A program made the translations under genes and the position numbers. A model generated the notes under the pieces. The model searched no databases. It worked only from the letters and a program-made list of their open reading frames with translations, and was not told the origin of the DNA. Below are positions 7,159 to 16,034 of a stretch of 53,829 bases of DNA, piece by piece. Location: assembly GCA_937934275.1 (NCBI GenBank), contig CALHAM010000068.1, positions 1-53,829 on the forward strand, given 5' to 3'. The stretch's first letter is position 1, and each line of letters opens with the position of its first letter. This DNA is from an uncultured Saprospiraceae bacterium (GTDB lineage Bacteria; Bacteroidota; Bacteroidia; Chitinophagales; Saprospiraceae).

Positions 7159-9690
7159 ATGAAAAATAAAAAGTCGGTTAAAGCACCGGAGTCGCTTAGC
7201 GTCGTCCCGTTAAGCGAGGCCGATATTCGCCTGCGGTATGCGGATGTTTACGAAGAGGTGCGGCCCGACGAAATAGTAGCGGTGCGTTGGCGGGAGGGTG
7301 CCTACGAATTTGCTTGTCGCAACGGTACTTGTGTGCGCGTGCAGGTGGTCGCTTCCGACATTATTCGGCTGCGTTACAGCCCTGACGGAATTTTCCAAAC
7401 CGATATTTCTTATGCCCTGAGTGCAGATGCGTTTGCCCAAAAAGTAACGGCTACCTTAAGCGAAACCGCCAACGAATACGTGTTGACTACCTCGTTGCTC
7501 CAGATGGTGCTGACCAAAGCAGGAGCACTCGCGCGTTTCTACAACGCAGATGACCAATTGCTCAACGAGGATGCCGTCGAGTTCACCTCGCGCCGCAGTG
7601 TGCTCAAAGGCTGGTATCTACTCAAAACTACCAAAAAATGCCAACGCAAAGAGGCCTTTTACGGGCTAGGTGACAAGGCCTGTGGCGCCAACTTGTATGG
7701 CCGAGCCTTTGAAAACTGGTGTACCGACGCCTTTGCTTTTGGGCAAGAAACGGATCCGCTCTATCGAGCTATCCCATTCTACTGTGGGATTCATCACGGT
7801 TTGTCGTATGGTATTTTCTTGGACAATACCTTTCGAACGCATTTCGACTTCGACAGCAAAGGGGAGGGCGTAGTTTCGTTTTGGGCGGAAGGCGGCGAGA
7901 TGAACTACTACTTCCTCTACGGCCAGACACCTGCCGACGTAACCCGGGCTTATGCGCGTCTGACGGGCAAACCCGAACTGCCGCCGCGGTGGGCATTGGG
8001 CTACCATCAATGCCGCTGGAGTTACTATCCTCAAAACCGCGTTTTGGAAATAGCTGATGCCTTCCGCACGTTGAACATTCCGTGCGATGTCCTTTATTTA
8101 GACATTGACTACATGGATGGTTTCCGGTGCTTCACTTGGAACCGCCAGCACTTTCCTGACCCTAAGGGCCTCGTAGAAGCCTTGCGCGAGCGCGGCTTCC
8201 AGACAGTAGTCATGATTGACCCAGGCATTAAGGAAGATGCCAACTACGAGGTCTATCGGCAGGGCTTAGAAAAAGGTGTATTTGTACGCTCGACTGATGG
8301 AGCGGTAGCTAAAGGCCCGGTATGGCCGGGTTTTTGCGCTTTTCCAGACTTCTCAGACCCTAAGGCGCGCGAATGGTGGGGCGAATTGCATCGAGAGCTG
8401 TACACCGAGCTGGGCATCAGTGGCTTTTGCAACGACATGAACGAGCCGGCGATATTTCATGTGCAGAACAAAACTTTAGCCGATGATGTGCTGCACCATT
8501 TTGAGGGCCAATGGGCTAGCCACCGACAGCTGCATAATGTGTATGGTTTGCTCATGACGCGCGCCTCGTGGGAAGGGCTACGCCGCTTGCGCCCTGAGAA
8601 ACGCCCTTTCTTGCTCACTCGCGCCACCTTCAGCGGAGGACAGCGCTATGCCGCCGTATGGACGGGCGACAACAGCTCAACCTGGGAGCACTTGGCTTTG
8701 GCCAATGTGCAATGCCAGCGGCTGAGCGTGTCGGGTTTCTCATTTTGCGGAGCCGACATCGGCGGCTTCGCCGGAACACCCGACGGGGAATTGTTCGTCC
8801 GCTGGCTGCAACTGGGCGCCTTCCATCCTCTCATGCGCGTACACAGTATGGGCCAGCACGCGACTGGTGATGCAGCACTTCCCGAAGGTAATGCGCAACT
8901 GACCAACCTCGCCCTGCACACTGCTGAGCAGGAGCCTTGGTCGTTTGGCGACCGCTGGACACCTCTGGCCCAAAAAGCCATCGAACTGCGATACGCCTTG
9001 TTGCCCTACCTGTATACGGCCCTATGGAAAAATGCCCGAGACGGCACCCCCGTACTCCAACACGCCGCTTTTGTCGACCCAAACGACCCTAAGTTACGAG
9101 ACACAGAGCGCGATTTTCTCTGTGGCGACCACTTATGGGTTAGCCCAGTAGTGCAGCCCAGAGTACAGCGCCAACTGGTTTACTTGCCCAAAGGACAATG
9201 GTACTATTTTTGGAATGGCCAACCTGCCTCAGGCGAACTCTTCGTCAACGTCATGCCAGAACAAATACCGTTTTTCGTCAGGGCAGGAGCCGTTTTGCCC
9301 ACTTACCCCGTTAAGCAGAACACAGGCGAAATTGCCCAAATAGAAGAGCTGACGCTTTATGTCTACTATCACAAGGCCAAAGAAGCTGTCGTTAGCCATC
9401 TTTACGAAGATGCTGGCGACGGCTACGGCTACCTGGAAGGCGAATTTTGCCTGCGTACCTGGATGACTACTGCAAACGAGCATTCTTTTTATCTTCGCCA
9501 ACAGACTCAGGGCAGTTGGCTCGTTCCTTATAAAAAAATAAAAATCTTCTTAGTCGGATTTCCCTCTTTCCTGCAAAAGTGCCTCGTAGACGGCGAGGAA
9601 ATGCCCTTGCGTGAAGTTCGCCTACATAATCGCACCCTCTATCAATTTACCCTCTCACCCGATTTTAAGCGTATCGAATGGCACGCATAG
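7159..9690 (+). CDS. GH31 family alpha-glucosidase
   Basis: Glycoside hydrolase family 31 enzyme that removes alpha-linked glucose from oligosaccharide ends. The 843-residue product has an N-terminal beta-sandwich (to about 270) and a (beta/alpha)8 barrel starting at LPPRWALGYHQCRWSYY. The nucleophile is Asp426 in GFCNDMNEPAIF and the acid/base Asp504 in VWTGDNSSTW; GADIGGF lies near 533. Beta-sandwich C-terminal domains follow. No signal peptide is visible, so the enzyme is probably cytoplasmic and works on imported maltodextrin or glycogen. The last 13 bases overlap the histidine kinase gene, which suggests coupled translation. A transglucosidase of the same family cannot be excluded. Confidence 0.93.
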   Translation: MKNKKSVKAPESLSVVPLSEADIRLRYADVYEEVRPDEIVAVRWREGAYEFACRNGTCVRVQVVASDIIRLRYSPDGIFQTDISYALSADAFAQKVTATLSETANEYVLTTSLLQMVLTKAGALARFYNADDQLLNEDAVEFTSRRSVLKGWYLLKTTKKCQRKEAFYGLGDKACGANLYGRAFENWCTDAFAFGQETDPLYRAIPFYCGIHHGLSYGIFLDNTFRTHFDFDSKGEGVVSFWAEGGEMNYYFLYGQTPADVTRAYARLTGKPELPPRWALGYHQCRWSYYPQNRVLEIADAFRTLNIPCDVLYLDIDYMDGFRCFTWNRQHFPDPKGLVEALRERGFQTVVMIDPGIKEDANYEVYRQGLEKGVFVRSTDGAVAKGPVWPGFCAFPDFSDPKAREWWGELHRELYTELGISGFCNDMNEPAIFHVQNKTLADDVLHHFEGQWASHRQLHNVYGLLMTRASWEGLRRLRPEKRPFLLTRATFSGGQRYAAVWTGDNSSTWEHLALANVQCQRLSVSGFSFCGADIGGFAGTPDGELFVRWLQLGAFHPLMRVHSMGQHATGDAALPEGNAQLTNLALHTAEQEPWSFGDRWTPLAQKAIELRYALLPYLYTALWKNARDGTPVLQHAAFVDPNDPKLRDTERDFLCGDHLWVSPVVQPRVQRQLVYLPKGQWYYFWNGQPASGELFVNVMPEQIPFFVRAGAVLPTYPVKQNTGEIAQIEELTLYVYYHKAKEAVVSHLYEDAGDGYGYLEGEFCLRTWMTTANEHSFYLRQQTQGSWLVPYKKIKIFLVGFPSFLQKCLVDGEEMPLREVRLHNRTLYQFTLSPDFKRIEWHA

Positions 9691-10712
9691 ACTGGCTCCG
9701 AATCGCCTATCACATCAGCTTTTGGGTCGTTTACCTCATCCTTAACACGTGGCTGGGTAGCTTCTACAACCGCATTGACCTCGAGACGGCCTTTATTAGC
9801 GAGGCCTCCGTCATACCCGTTAAACTCCTGCTGACCTATTTCGTCTTTTACCGCATTATTCCACTGTATCTGGATCGAGATAAGGTGTGGAAACTGGTAG
9901 GACTGACGGCCGCTGCCTTCATCGTGGCCATCCTGTTGTACCGGATGACCACAGAGTGGATTCTTTTCCCTTACACGCAGCCCGGGCGTAATGTACCCTT
10001 CTTTAGCTGGAAGGGAATGTACCTCATTGCCTTCGACTTGTTCATCACTGTGGCTGCGGCAACCACCATCAAAATGATACGGGTGCACTACAAAAGCCTA
10101 GAATTCGAACGAGAGCTGATGCAGCAAAAGCTCCAATCAGAGCTCAACTTTTTGCGCGCACAAATGAACCCGCACTTTTTGTTCAATACGCTGAACAACC
10201 TTTACGGATTAGCGCGCAAAAAGTCGGATCACACCGCTGATGCCATTTTAATGTTGTCTAAAATCATGCGCTTCATGCTCTACGATTGCCGCGCACCGCG
10301 TATTGCCGTAGCGGATGAAGCCAAAGTTATTCGAGACTACATCGAACTGGAGAAATTGCGCTACAACGAGCGTTTGAAAATCCACTACCAAGAACACATT
10401 GAACCGCCGGGCGGCTTCATCGCGCCTTTGTTGCTCCTGCCTTTTGTGGAAAACAGCTTTAAGCACGGCGCCGGCGGCACCACAGGAACTGTTGAAATCA
10501 TAGTAAACCTCAACCTTAAAGATAACATACTCGACTTTGAGGTTTGCAACACCGTGGATACCGAAGCACCTCCTCCTCGGAATGAAGGTATTGGGCTGAA
10601 AAACGTTCGCCGACAACTGGAGTTGCTTTACCCCGACCGCCACGAACTCTACGCCAAACGTGAAAACGGTATCTTCCGCGCCCACTTAAGGGTGCAATTG
10701 GAGGAGAAGTAA
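9678..10712 (+). CDS. LytS/YpdA-type sensor histidine kinase
   Basis: Membrane histidine kinase of the His_kinase (LytS) class. The 344-residue product has four predicted membrane helices in the first 130 residues, with no separate periplasmic sensor. A short coiled coil leads into LRAQMNPHFLFNTLNNL with the phospho-acceptor His166. The ATPase part has the N-box LLLPFVENSFKHGAGG and the G-box GIGLKNVRRQLELLYP. Such kinases normally have a LytTR response regulator immediately downstream; here none follows, the next genes being an ECF sigma factor and its partner. The ATG overlaps the end of the alpha-glucosidase gene by 13 bases, so the two are probably one transcript. Confidence 0.93.
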   Translation: MARIDWLRIAYHISFWVVYLILNTWLGSFYNRIDLETAFISEASVIPVKLLLTYFVFYRIIPLYLDRDKVWKLVGLTAAAFIVAILLYRMTTEWILFPYTQPGRNVPFFSWKGMYLIAFDLFITVAAATTIKMIRVHYKSLEFERELMQQKLQSELNFLRAQMNPHFLFNTLNNLYGLARKKSDHTADAILMLSKIMRFMLYDCRAPRIAVADEAKVIRDYIELEKLRYNERLKIHYQEHIEPPGGFIAPLLLLPFVENSFKHGAGGTTGTVEIIVNLNLKDNILDFEVCNTVDTEAPPPRNEGIGLKNVRRQLELLYPDRHELYAKRENGIFRAHLRVQLEEK

Positions 10713-11053
10713 ACCGGAAAGTGCGCTTCCACATAACAAGCGCGTAAAACATTTCTGGCCTCGTTCGTTATACTTTGTGCAACGCGGTTTTCAACGGCGA
10801 TCAGCCGTATAAACGGTGAGCATCTGCCGCTTTCTGGAAGATGTCTTTGCTCAAAAAGGCTGCCCAGAAGGCAGGTGTTGGCCTTGAGAACGCTTCCCTC
10901 TGTGCTCGCCGTAAAAAAATCCGTGGCCTGGCAGTTGCTCTGTTTTCCGTTTCAAATCTTTAGGCAAGAAATAGTTCAAAGCCTTTGTTTAAAAAAATAC
11001 TCTTACAGGCAACCTGGGTAACACCTTAGCCACCTATTCAGCATCCGTTCAAC
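10713..11053 (+). other. Intergenic region with a structured RNA candidate
   Basis: No protein gene is seen. A TATACTTTG box at 10770-10778 resembles the local promoter element. Just after it lies a set of hairpins (see the entry at 10783). The last 130 bases before the sigma-factor ATG at 11054 show nothing distinctive apart from an A/T-rich patch near 10990. Confidence 0.4.
10783..10912 (+). ncRNA. Candidate structured RNA or long leader of the ECF sigma operon
   Basis: Several pairings nest without conflict. ACGGC/GCCGT form a hairpin at 10794-10808. A closing stem ACGGTGAGCA (10813-10822) pairs with TGCTCGCCGT (10903-10912) with one G-U. Inside it GCTTTCTGG (10829-10837) pairs with CCAGAAGGC (10864-10872), topped by GTCTTT (10843-10848) with AAAGGC (10855-10860). 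A promoter-like TATACTTTG sits just upstream at 10770. No T tract follows, so it may be the leader of the gene at 11054 instead of a free RNA. It does not match tRNA, tmRNA, SRP or RNase P signatures that I know. Confidence 0.35.
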
Positions 11054-11599
11054 ATGCAACAACTGACCGACCAGGAATTAGTGCAAGGCGTATTAAACGG
11101 AAATCCTGCCCATCAGCAAGCACTTTACCAAAAATTTAGTGTTCCGATGTTTCGGGTAGTTCTTCGCTTTGCACGAGACCGGGCCGAGGCGGAAGACATG
11201 CTTCAGGACGGCTTCATCCGCGTATTCCGAGACATGGCACAATTTCGAGGCGAGGGCGCCTTAGGCGGTTGGATACGGCGCATCATGGTCAACACGGCAC
11301 TCAGCCATCTGCGCAAAAAGCGCGATATCTTTCGCGAGACGCCTGATTATGCTCCATTTGAAAATTTACTGCGCACTGAAGAGGACTTCGCTTCTCAACT
11401 CGATGCCGAAACCTTGCTTCAATATTTGCAACGCCTACCCCCCGGATACCGCGCAGTTTTTAATCTGTACGTCATTGAAGGGTTTAGCCACGAAGAAATT
11501 GCCGAACAACTCGGCATTTCTATTGGAACCAGCAAAAGCCAATTATTCAAAGCGCGCGAATACCTCAGGCGCATTGTGGATAAATCGTTCATCACCTAA
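11054..11599 (+). CDS. ECF-type RNA polymerase sigma factor
   Basis: Sigma-70 family factor of the extracytoplasmic-function class. The 181-residue product has region 2 with FRVVLRFARDRAEAEDMLQD and the following DGFIRVFRDM (about 32-62). It has region 4 with LPPGYRAVFNLYVIEGFSHEEIAEQL and the recognition helix GISIGTSKSQLFKAREYLRR (about 125-175). Regions 1.1 and 3 are absent, as usual for the class. The gene starts a two-gene unit with a membrane protein 40 bases downstream that is placed like an anti-sigma factor. The target promoters cannot be told from the window. Confidence 0.94.
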   Translation: MQQLTDQELVQGVLNGNPAHQQALYQKFSVPMFRVVLRFARDRAEAEDMLQDGFIRVFRDMAQFRGEGALGGWIRRIMVNTALSHLRKKRDIFRETPDYAPFENLLRTEEDFASQLDAETLLQYLQRLPPGYRAVFNLYVIEGFSHEEIAEQLGISIGTSKSQLFKAREYLRRIVDKSFIT

Positions 11600-11639
11600 A
11601 AATGCATGCCGTATTGGCTTACTCTGTTCATGCTGCACT

Positions 11640-12263
11640 ATGATGGAAGATAAAAAAGAGTTCATCAACCTCGATGCGCTTTTTCGCCAGACTTTCGAGG
11701 AACTGCCCGACACTCCTTCGCCCTCTGGCTGGGATACTCCATCGCCGCACGTGTGGGAAAGTATTCGCACGCACTTGCAGACGATGCCGCGGGCGCGGGC
11801 AGGCTCTTACCTGCGGCTCCTCTTGATAGGCATAGCTTCTACAGCTCTTCTCATAGGGTTATACTGGGTCTTCCTGAGGCCTACTCCGGTACGTGACGCT
11901 TCGGGTGCAGCAAGTGTTGTTGCTCAGGACATCTCGACCGAAAAAGAAAAAAGTGCGCCGTCTGCAGAGGTCATTCCCATCGAGCCGCCGGCTCACTTGG
12001 TCCTGAGCCAAAAGCCTAAAGCTAAGCTGCCCTCTCCTACTCCCTATCGCCGCGCTGAACCGTTAATGCCCAGTAGCGCTCCGCTGCCAGGGAGCGTACC
12101 CGCTCCCAATACCACCATCCGGCGCGAAGTGGATGCCCTCCGGTGCGCTCCTTGGGCACAGCCTTTGCAGCCACTCCCCACTCGCATGGGCGCCCGACGC
12201 CACAGCCCGCCTCCCGGCATTTACCAGTTGCTCTTTCCCGGCGATAACTCAAGACTTGAGTAG
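11640..12263 (+). CDS. Single-pass membrane protein, putative anti-sigma partner
   Basis: The 207-residue product starts at the tandem ATGs 11640/11643; the open frame runs further upstream inside the sigma gene, but that part is a shadow. The N-terminal cytoplasmic segment contains LDALFRQTFEELPDTPSPSGWD followed by VWESIRTHL. One membrane helix follows at about residues 62-80 (LRLLLIGIASTALLIGLYWV), then a long proline/alanine-rich periplasmic tail. The N-terminal layout (short acidic helix with PSGWD and VWESI, then one helix) is common in Bacteroidota proteins encoded after ECF sigma factors. No zinc-binding anti-sigma motif (HxxxCxxC) is present, so the anti-sigma role is inference from position. 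A strong terminator follows at 12319. Confidence 0.7.
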   Translation: MMEDKKEFINLDALFRQTFEELPDTPSPSGWDTPSPHVWESIRTHLQTMPRARAGSYLRLLLIGIASTALLIGLYWVFLRPTPVRDASGAASVVAQDISTEKEKSAPSAEVIPIEPPAHLVLSQKPKAKLPSPTPYRRAEPLMPSSAPLPGSVPAPNTTIRREVDALRCAPWAQPLQPLPTRMGARRHSPPPGIYQLLFPGDNSRLE

Positions 12264-12318
12264 GAGAGGTGCTTCCCCTCGCTGAGACTTTTTAGCAGTA
12301 AACGATCACCATATGGAC

Positions 12319-12348
12319 CCTGGCGGTGCAACACTGCCGGGTTTTTTT
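12319..12348 (+). terminator. Intrinsic terminator of the ECF sigma operon
   Basis: A 9-bp stem 12319-12327 / 12333-12341 (CCTGGCGGT with ACTGCCGGG, two G-U pairs), loop GCAAC, is followed by seven T. It is correctly placed 56 bases after the stop at 12263. Confidence 0.9.
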
Positions 12349-12379
12349 GATCTAGGGGAGCCGTCCGATTTTTAATGAC

Positions 12380-15300
12380 CTATTGCTTGACAAACCGAGC
12401 TGTCAGGTTACCGCTGATTGTCCGGATACGCACCACGTAAAGCCCGGGCGTCAGGTGTTGCAAGCTCAGCGACTGCGGGCGTCCGTCTGTATTCAGCCAG
12501 GGTTGTTCATAGGCCAGATGGCCCATAGCATCTATGATTTCGAGGTAGCCAGCCGGAGCGTCGGGCGCCTGAATCCACAAGACTCCTGGAGTGGGATTAG
12601 GCCATATTTTGGGTAATGTTGCGGCGGCATCAGTTGCTTGTACTGCTGATGCGGCGCCATGGAAGGCGGGTAAGATGATTTCGTCTAAGAAGACCGCATG
12701 GCCAACGTGGGGGCTTTCGCCCTTTTGGAACGTCCAAGTCAAAGTGTGCATGCCAGCAGATACCGGCAGGAGCACTTCTTTCCAAGTTTCGTAAGCGCCG
12801 CCAGCGCTCCACAGCCGCACTCCATCGATGGCAAAATGCAGGGAGTCATCGGCATTGATTGTAGAGAGGCGGTAGGCAAAGCTAACCCACCCATCGGTGT
12901 TAACATGGAGCGGGAGGCGGAGTGTGGACTGCTGATGCGCACCGTGGCTGCCGGCCCGAATGCAAAAACTGCCTTCATATGGTGTTTGAGTACTGATGTG
13001 CCATAGCCGATGCCCAGAACGTTCCCACGCAAATTGCTCGAAATTACCGCTTTCAAAACTTTCTACTACGGGGTTGACCACAAAAGGTCCTATGGGCACT
13101 GCTGCTGAAAAAGGTCCTGCCGATACTTCTATTTCTGGGAAGACCCACGTGGACAGCGGTGCATCGGCGTTGGCGTACACATCGAGCAGGGCCGTCCCGG
13201 CTCCTCCTTCAGGAAGGGATGGAAGGGTGGCCAGTGCCCATGCTTGCAGGTGCGGATGAGCGGTGTTCCAGCGCACAGTTCCTGCAGGAGAGGGGCTGCC
13301 ACCCAAATTGCGCACGTGTACGTATAAGCGGCCGACCTCACCGCCTTGCAATTTTCGCGCGTAGTAGCCTGCCGCAGCAGACATGTTCCAGCTGGTTACC
13401 TCCAGCTTCGGGGCGTGCAGCAAAGCGTGCGTCTGGCGGCTACTTGCGGGCTGCCCCGGACCGCTAACGGTGAGTTGCACCTCGGCCCGACTTCCGTGTG
13501 GTACATCGGCGCGCACCGAGAAGCGAAATTCTACGGTTGTAGAGTCGCCAGCAGGCAAGGCGGGTACAGAGACCTCGTTATTAGCCCATTGGAGGTAAGG
13601 GCTAGGCGTTTGGATACGCGCCGTTAGCGGCGCCGAGGGCGTCATGCCAACGTTGCGCAGAGTAGCCCGCAAGGCTCCTTCCTCGCCATATTCCATGCGA
13701 TCGTTGCCGTTGCCGCCAACAATGGCATCGGTAAGTATTAAGGAGGTGGCGGCTACAAAAGGACCTACAGGTTGTCGTACGTAAATTGCCTTTTGGTAGG
13801 GCAAATAATTGAATTGCGTCAGGGTGAGCATTAGTGGTTCCGTCAGTGCCAGCGGATCGAGCCTCAGATTTGCTGCGCCGTCGGATACGCGCGCTACGGC
13901 CAACAACTGCCCTTGGCTGTACAGAGCAGCTAAAGCACCTTCCACTGGACAATGAACATCAATAGAGGTTGTGCCGATGTCGAGCGAGTCGGGGTGTTGT
14001 ACGGCCATATTTTTGGGGAAACGCGTGCGCGGCACAGTGGTGGGGTCGGCGAATGGGTTCCAGAAGTTGGCCATTTCCTCGCCAGCCGGGCCGTAAGCTG
14101 CAATCATAGAGGCATATCCTGCGGCGGCCATAGCCCCTATCGTGGGGTGCAACAAGCGGCCGTCGGCGTCGACGAGATATTGGTTCATAGCATCTTGAGC
14201 TTCCATAGGTGGCGCCCAGCTCTGCAAGACGCTGGAAAAGAAACCAGCAATGCCGCCCCAGGGCTGGCCGGTAGCGTAATTGCCGGCGCGTTGCCACACC
14301 TCGCCTAGGCATTCGACGTTACCGGTAAAGTGGCCCGGGCTGCAGGCTACGGCGATGAGGATGGGGTATCGGCCTGGATTGTTGAGCGAGCGGACGAGGT
14401 GGGTGGTCAAGTTGCCTGAAGAAAGCCCAGCCTCCCAGCCGTGGCCGGTGTAGTTGAACAGCGACGCGCCGCGCTGGCGCATGGCTTGCGCCAGATGGTT
14501 GGGTAATGGGTTGCCGTCTTGATCGGCAGTAGGGTGTCCGGGTGTGGGCGAGTAATCGCCTTGCGAGCCGTCGTAAAACTCCCAGTACCACGTGTAGCCG
14601 TCGGCCAAGTGTTTGGCTTTCCATTCGTTGCCGTGTTGCCAGTCGGCTTGCCCATCGTCGCCGTAGCCGAGACCTTCTTCAGATGCCGCCGCCATGCCGG
14701 CCGACATCCAGTCGTTTTCGGGGTCGAGTAAAGGTGTCTTTTCGTATTCGAGAATGCGCTGCACCATGAGGCGCGCTTGTTCGGGCGTGGCAGCGTGTAG
14801 GCGGCCTACGAGTACTTCGGGAAAACGATCATCTCCACGAAGATATCCGAAGCAGTTGTCGCAGGCGTAAGAGCCTTTATCGAAGGGTAGTGTTATGGGA
14901 GCTATAGCTGCGTCATCGCCCACCAGGAGCAGATAGGTGATTCCTTGTTCCTCGTAGTACTTTCGAACGAGCGCATATACGGCATTGGCCTGGCTGGAGC
15001 CGATCTCATCGGTCGTAACTACTTCTACCACCAAACCGCGCTGGCGCTTCCAAGTCAGCAAAGGTTCGAGTTCGGGCAAGAAAGCTGCTGGCGCTATCAC
15101 GAGCATTTTCTCTTGGATCTCCACATCACCCCGTTCGGCAAGGCCAACAAGAGCAGAACCATTGATGAATAGGCGATTTTGCAGTTGCTCAAAAGTGCGA
15201 CTGGGCGCGCTGCCCGTCCCTGGAGCGGGGGCTAATTCGTTAATACCCGATGCCTCGGTACGCGTCAGGCGAATGGTCATGGAGCGATAAATGCGCAGCA

Positions 15301-15817
15301 TTCGGCGCAACGGATGGTACTGCACCGGATAAAGCCACAACGCTTGGCCGCGAGCATCGCGCAGCACAAAGGGCTGCTGTAACTCCGCCAGAATACGCGG
15401 GAAAAAAGCGTCCTCTGCATAGGCACTTCCATATTCGAATGGCACCACAGAAGGAAGCTCTGTGCGCAGAAGATTTCCTTTTGAAGGAGCTACATCCACA
15501 TTAGGAATATCTTCGTACTCACTGCTTACTACAGTCGCTCTCCATTCGCCTTGGGGCGAAACGCGCACGGCCGCTGCGTACTTAGGTACATCGGGCATGC
15601 CTTTTTGCAGCAACGGCTTGCCCCCTGCAAACTGAGGCAAAATAGCCTCCCCTTTGGGCGTAAGTACGCGTTGGAGCTGAAGATTGGGCATCTGCCACTG
15701 TAAGATCACCTCCGAAGCTGTACTAGAAAGGGTGCGCAAGGGCCTGTGGTCTTCCGATTGAGCAGAGAGCAGGGCAGTCGTCATTAAGACCAGTGTCAAG
15801 GCTGCCGTTAGTTTCAT
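12380..15817 (-). CDS. Gingipain-like C25 cysteine protease with type IX sorting domain
   Basis: Secreted peptidase of family C25. The 1145-residue product has a signal peptide (residues 1-19, ending LLSAQ), an N-terminal propeptide-like region, and a caspase-fold catalytic domain at about 245-620. His459 is in NYTGHGWEAG and Cys492 in IAVACSPGHF; the 33-residue spacing equals that of the His/Cys pair in gingipain RgpB. Ig-like and jelly-roll-like domains follow (about 650-1060). The C-terminal 75 residues form a Por-type sorting domain: LPKIWPNPTPGVLWI, then LTPGLYVVRI and RFVKQ. The protein should leave the cell by the type IX route, to which PorV (3886-5121) belongs. Cleavage specificity cannot be read by eye. 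It is not PorU, because a sorting tail and cargo layout are present. Confidence 0.92.
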   Translation of the reverse strand: MKLTAALTLVLMTTALLSAQSEDHRPLRTLSSTASEVILQWQMPNLQLQRVLTPKGEAILPQFAGGKPLLQKGMPDVPKYAAAVRVSPQGEWRATVVSSEYEDIPNVDVAPSKGNLLRTELPSVVPFEYGSAYAEDAFFPRILAELQQPFVLRDARGQALWLYPVQYHPLRRMLRIYRSMTIRLTRTEASGINELAPAPGTGSAPSRTFEQLQNRLFINGSALVGLAERGDVEIQEKMLVIAPAAFLPELEPLLTWKRQRGLVVEVVTTDEIGSSQANAVYALVRKYYEEQGITYLLLVGDDAAIAPITLPFDKGSYACDNCFGYLRGDDRFPEVLVGRLHAATPEQARLMVQRILEYEKTPLLDPENDWMSAGMAAASEEGLGYGDDGQADWQHGNEWKAKHLADGYTWYWEFYDGSQGDYSPTPGHPTADQDGNPLPNHLAQAMRQRGASLFNYTGHGWEAGLSSGNLTTHLVRSLNNPGRYPILIAVACSPGHFTGNVECLGEVWQRAGNYATGQPWGGIAGFFSSVLQSWAPPMEAQDAMNQYLVDADGRLLHPTIGAMAAAGYASMIAAYGPAGEEMANFWNPFADPTTVPRTRFPKNMAVQHPDSLDIGTTSIDVHCPVEGALAALYSQGQLLAVARVSDGAANLRLDPLALTEPLMLTLTQFNYLPYQKAIYVRQPVGPFVAATSLILTDAIVGGNGNDRMEYGEEGALRATLRNVGMTPSAPLTARIQTPSPYLQWANNEVSVPALPAGDSTTVEFRFSVRADVPHGSRAEVQLTVSGPGQPASSRQTHALLHAPKLEVTSWNMSAAAGYYARKLQGGEVGRLYVHVRNLGGSPSPAGTVRWNTAHPHLQAWALATLPSLPEGGAGTALLDVYANADAPLSTWVFPEIEVSAGPFSAAVPIGPFVVNPVVESFESGNFEQFAWERSGHRLWHISTQTPYEGSFCIRAGSHGAHQQSTLRLPLHVNTDGWVSFAYRLSTINADDSLHFAIDGVRLWSAGGAYETWKEVLLPVSAGMHTLTWTFQKGESPHVGHAVFLDEIILPAFHGAASAVQATDAAATLPKIWPNPTPGVLWIQAPDAPAGYLEIIDAMGHLAYEQPWLNTDGRPQSLSLQHLTPGLYVVRIRTISGNLTARFVKQ

Positions 15818-15884
15818 ATTTCAGAATTATTGTAGAGAGAAACGCTTGGTAAAGAAGCAAGACGAGAAAACAGCTTCCGAGCAC

Positions 15885-15892
15885 TAAAGGTA
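15885..15892 (-). promoter_or_regulatory. Imperfect -7 box TACCTTTA of the C25 protease gene
   Basis: The minus strand reads TACCTTTAG, one base away from the local consensus TACCTTTG, about 70 bases upstream of the ATG at 15817. Confidence 0.4.
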
Positions 15893-15978
15893 TTGGAATC
15901 GCGCGCTAAGTTGCTAACGTCGCGAACCTTTTAGCGATGGTCGGATTGCCGAATGTTGGCCTGCTTTGAAAGATGAGC

Positions 15979-15995
15979 CAATGCTTTGAGCATTG
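15979..15995. repeat. Perfect 7-bp hairpin downstream of the GWxTD gene
   Basis: CAATGCT-TTG-AGCATTG lies about 40 bases past the GWxTD stop codon on the minus strand. The T run after it is poor, so it is only a possible terminator. Confidence 0.4.
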
Positions 15996-16034
15996 CTTCG
16001 GCCGGGTGCATGTTTTAAGGTTTTCCCTCAGCCT

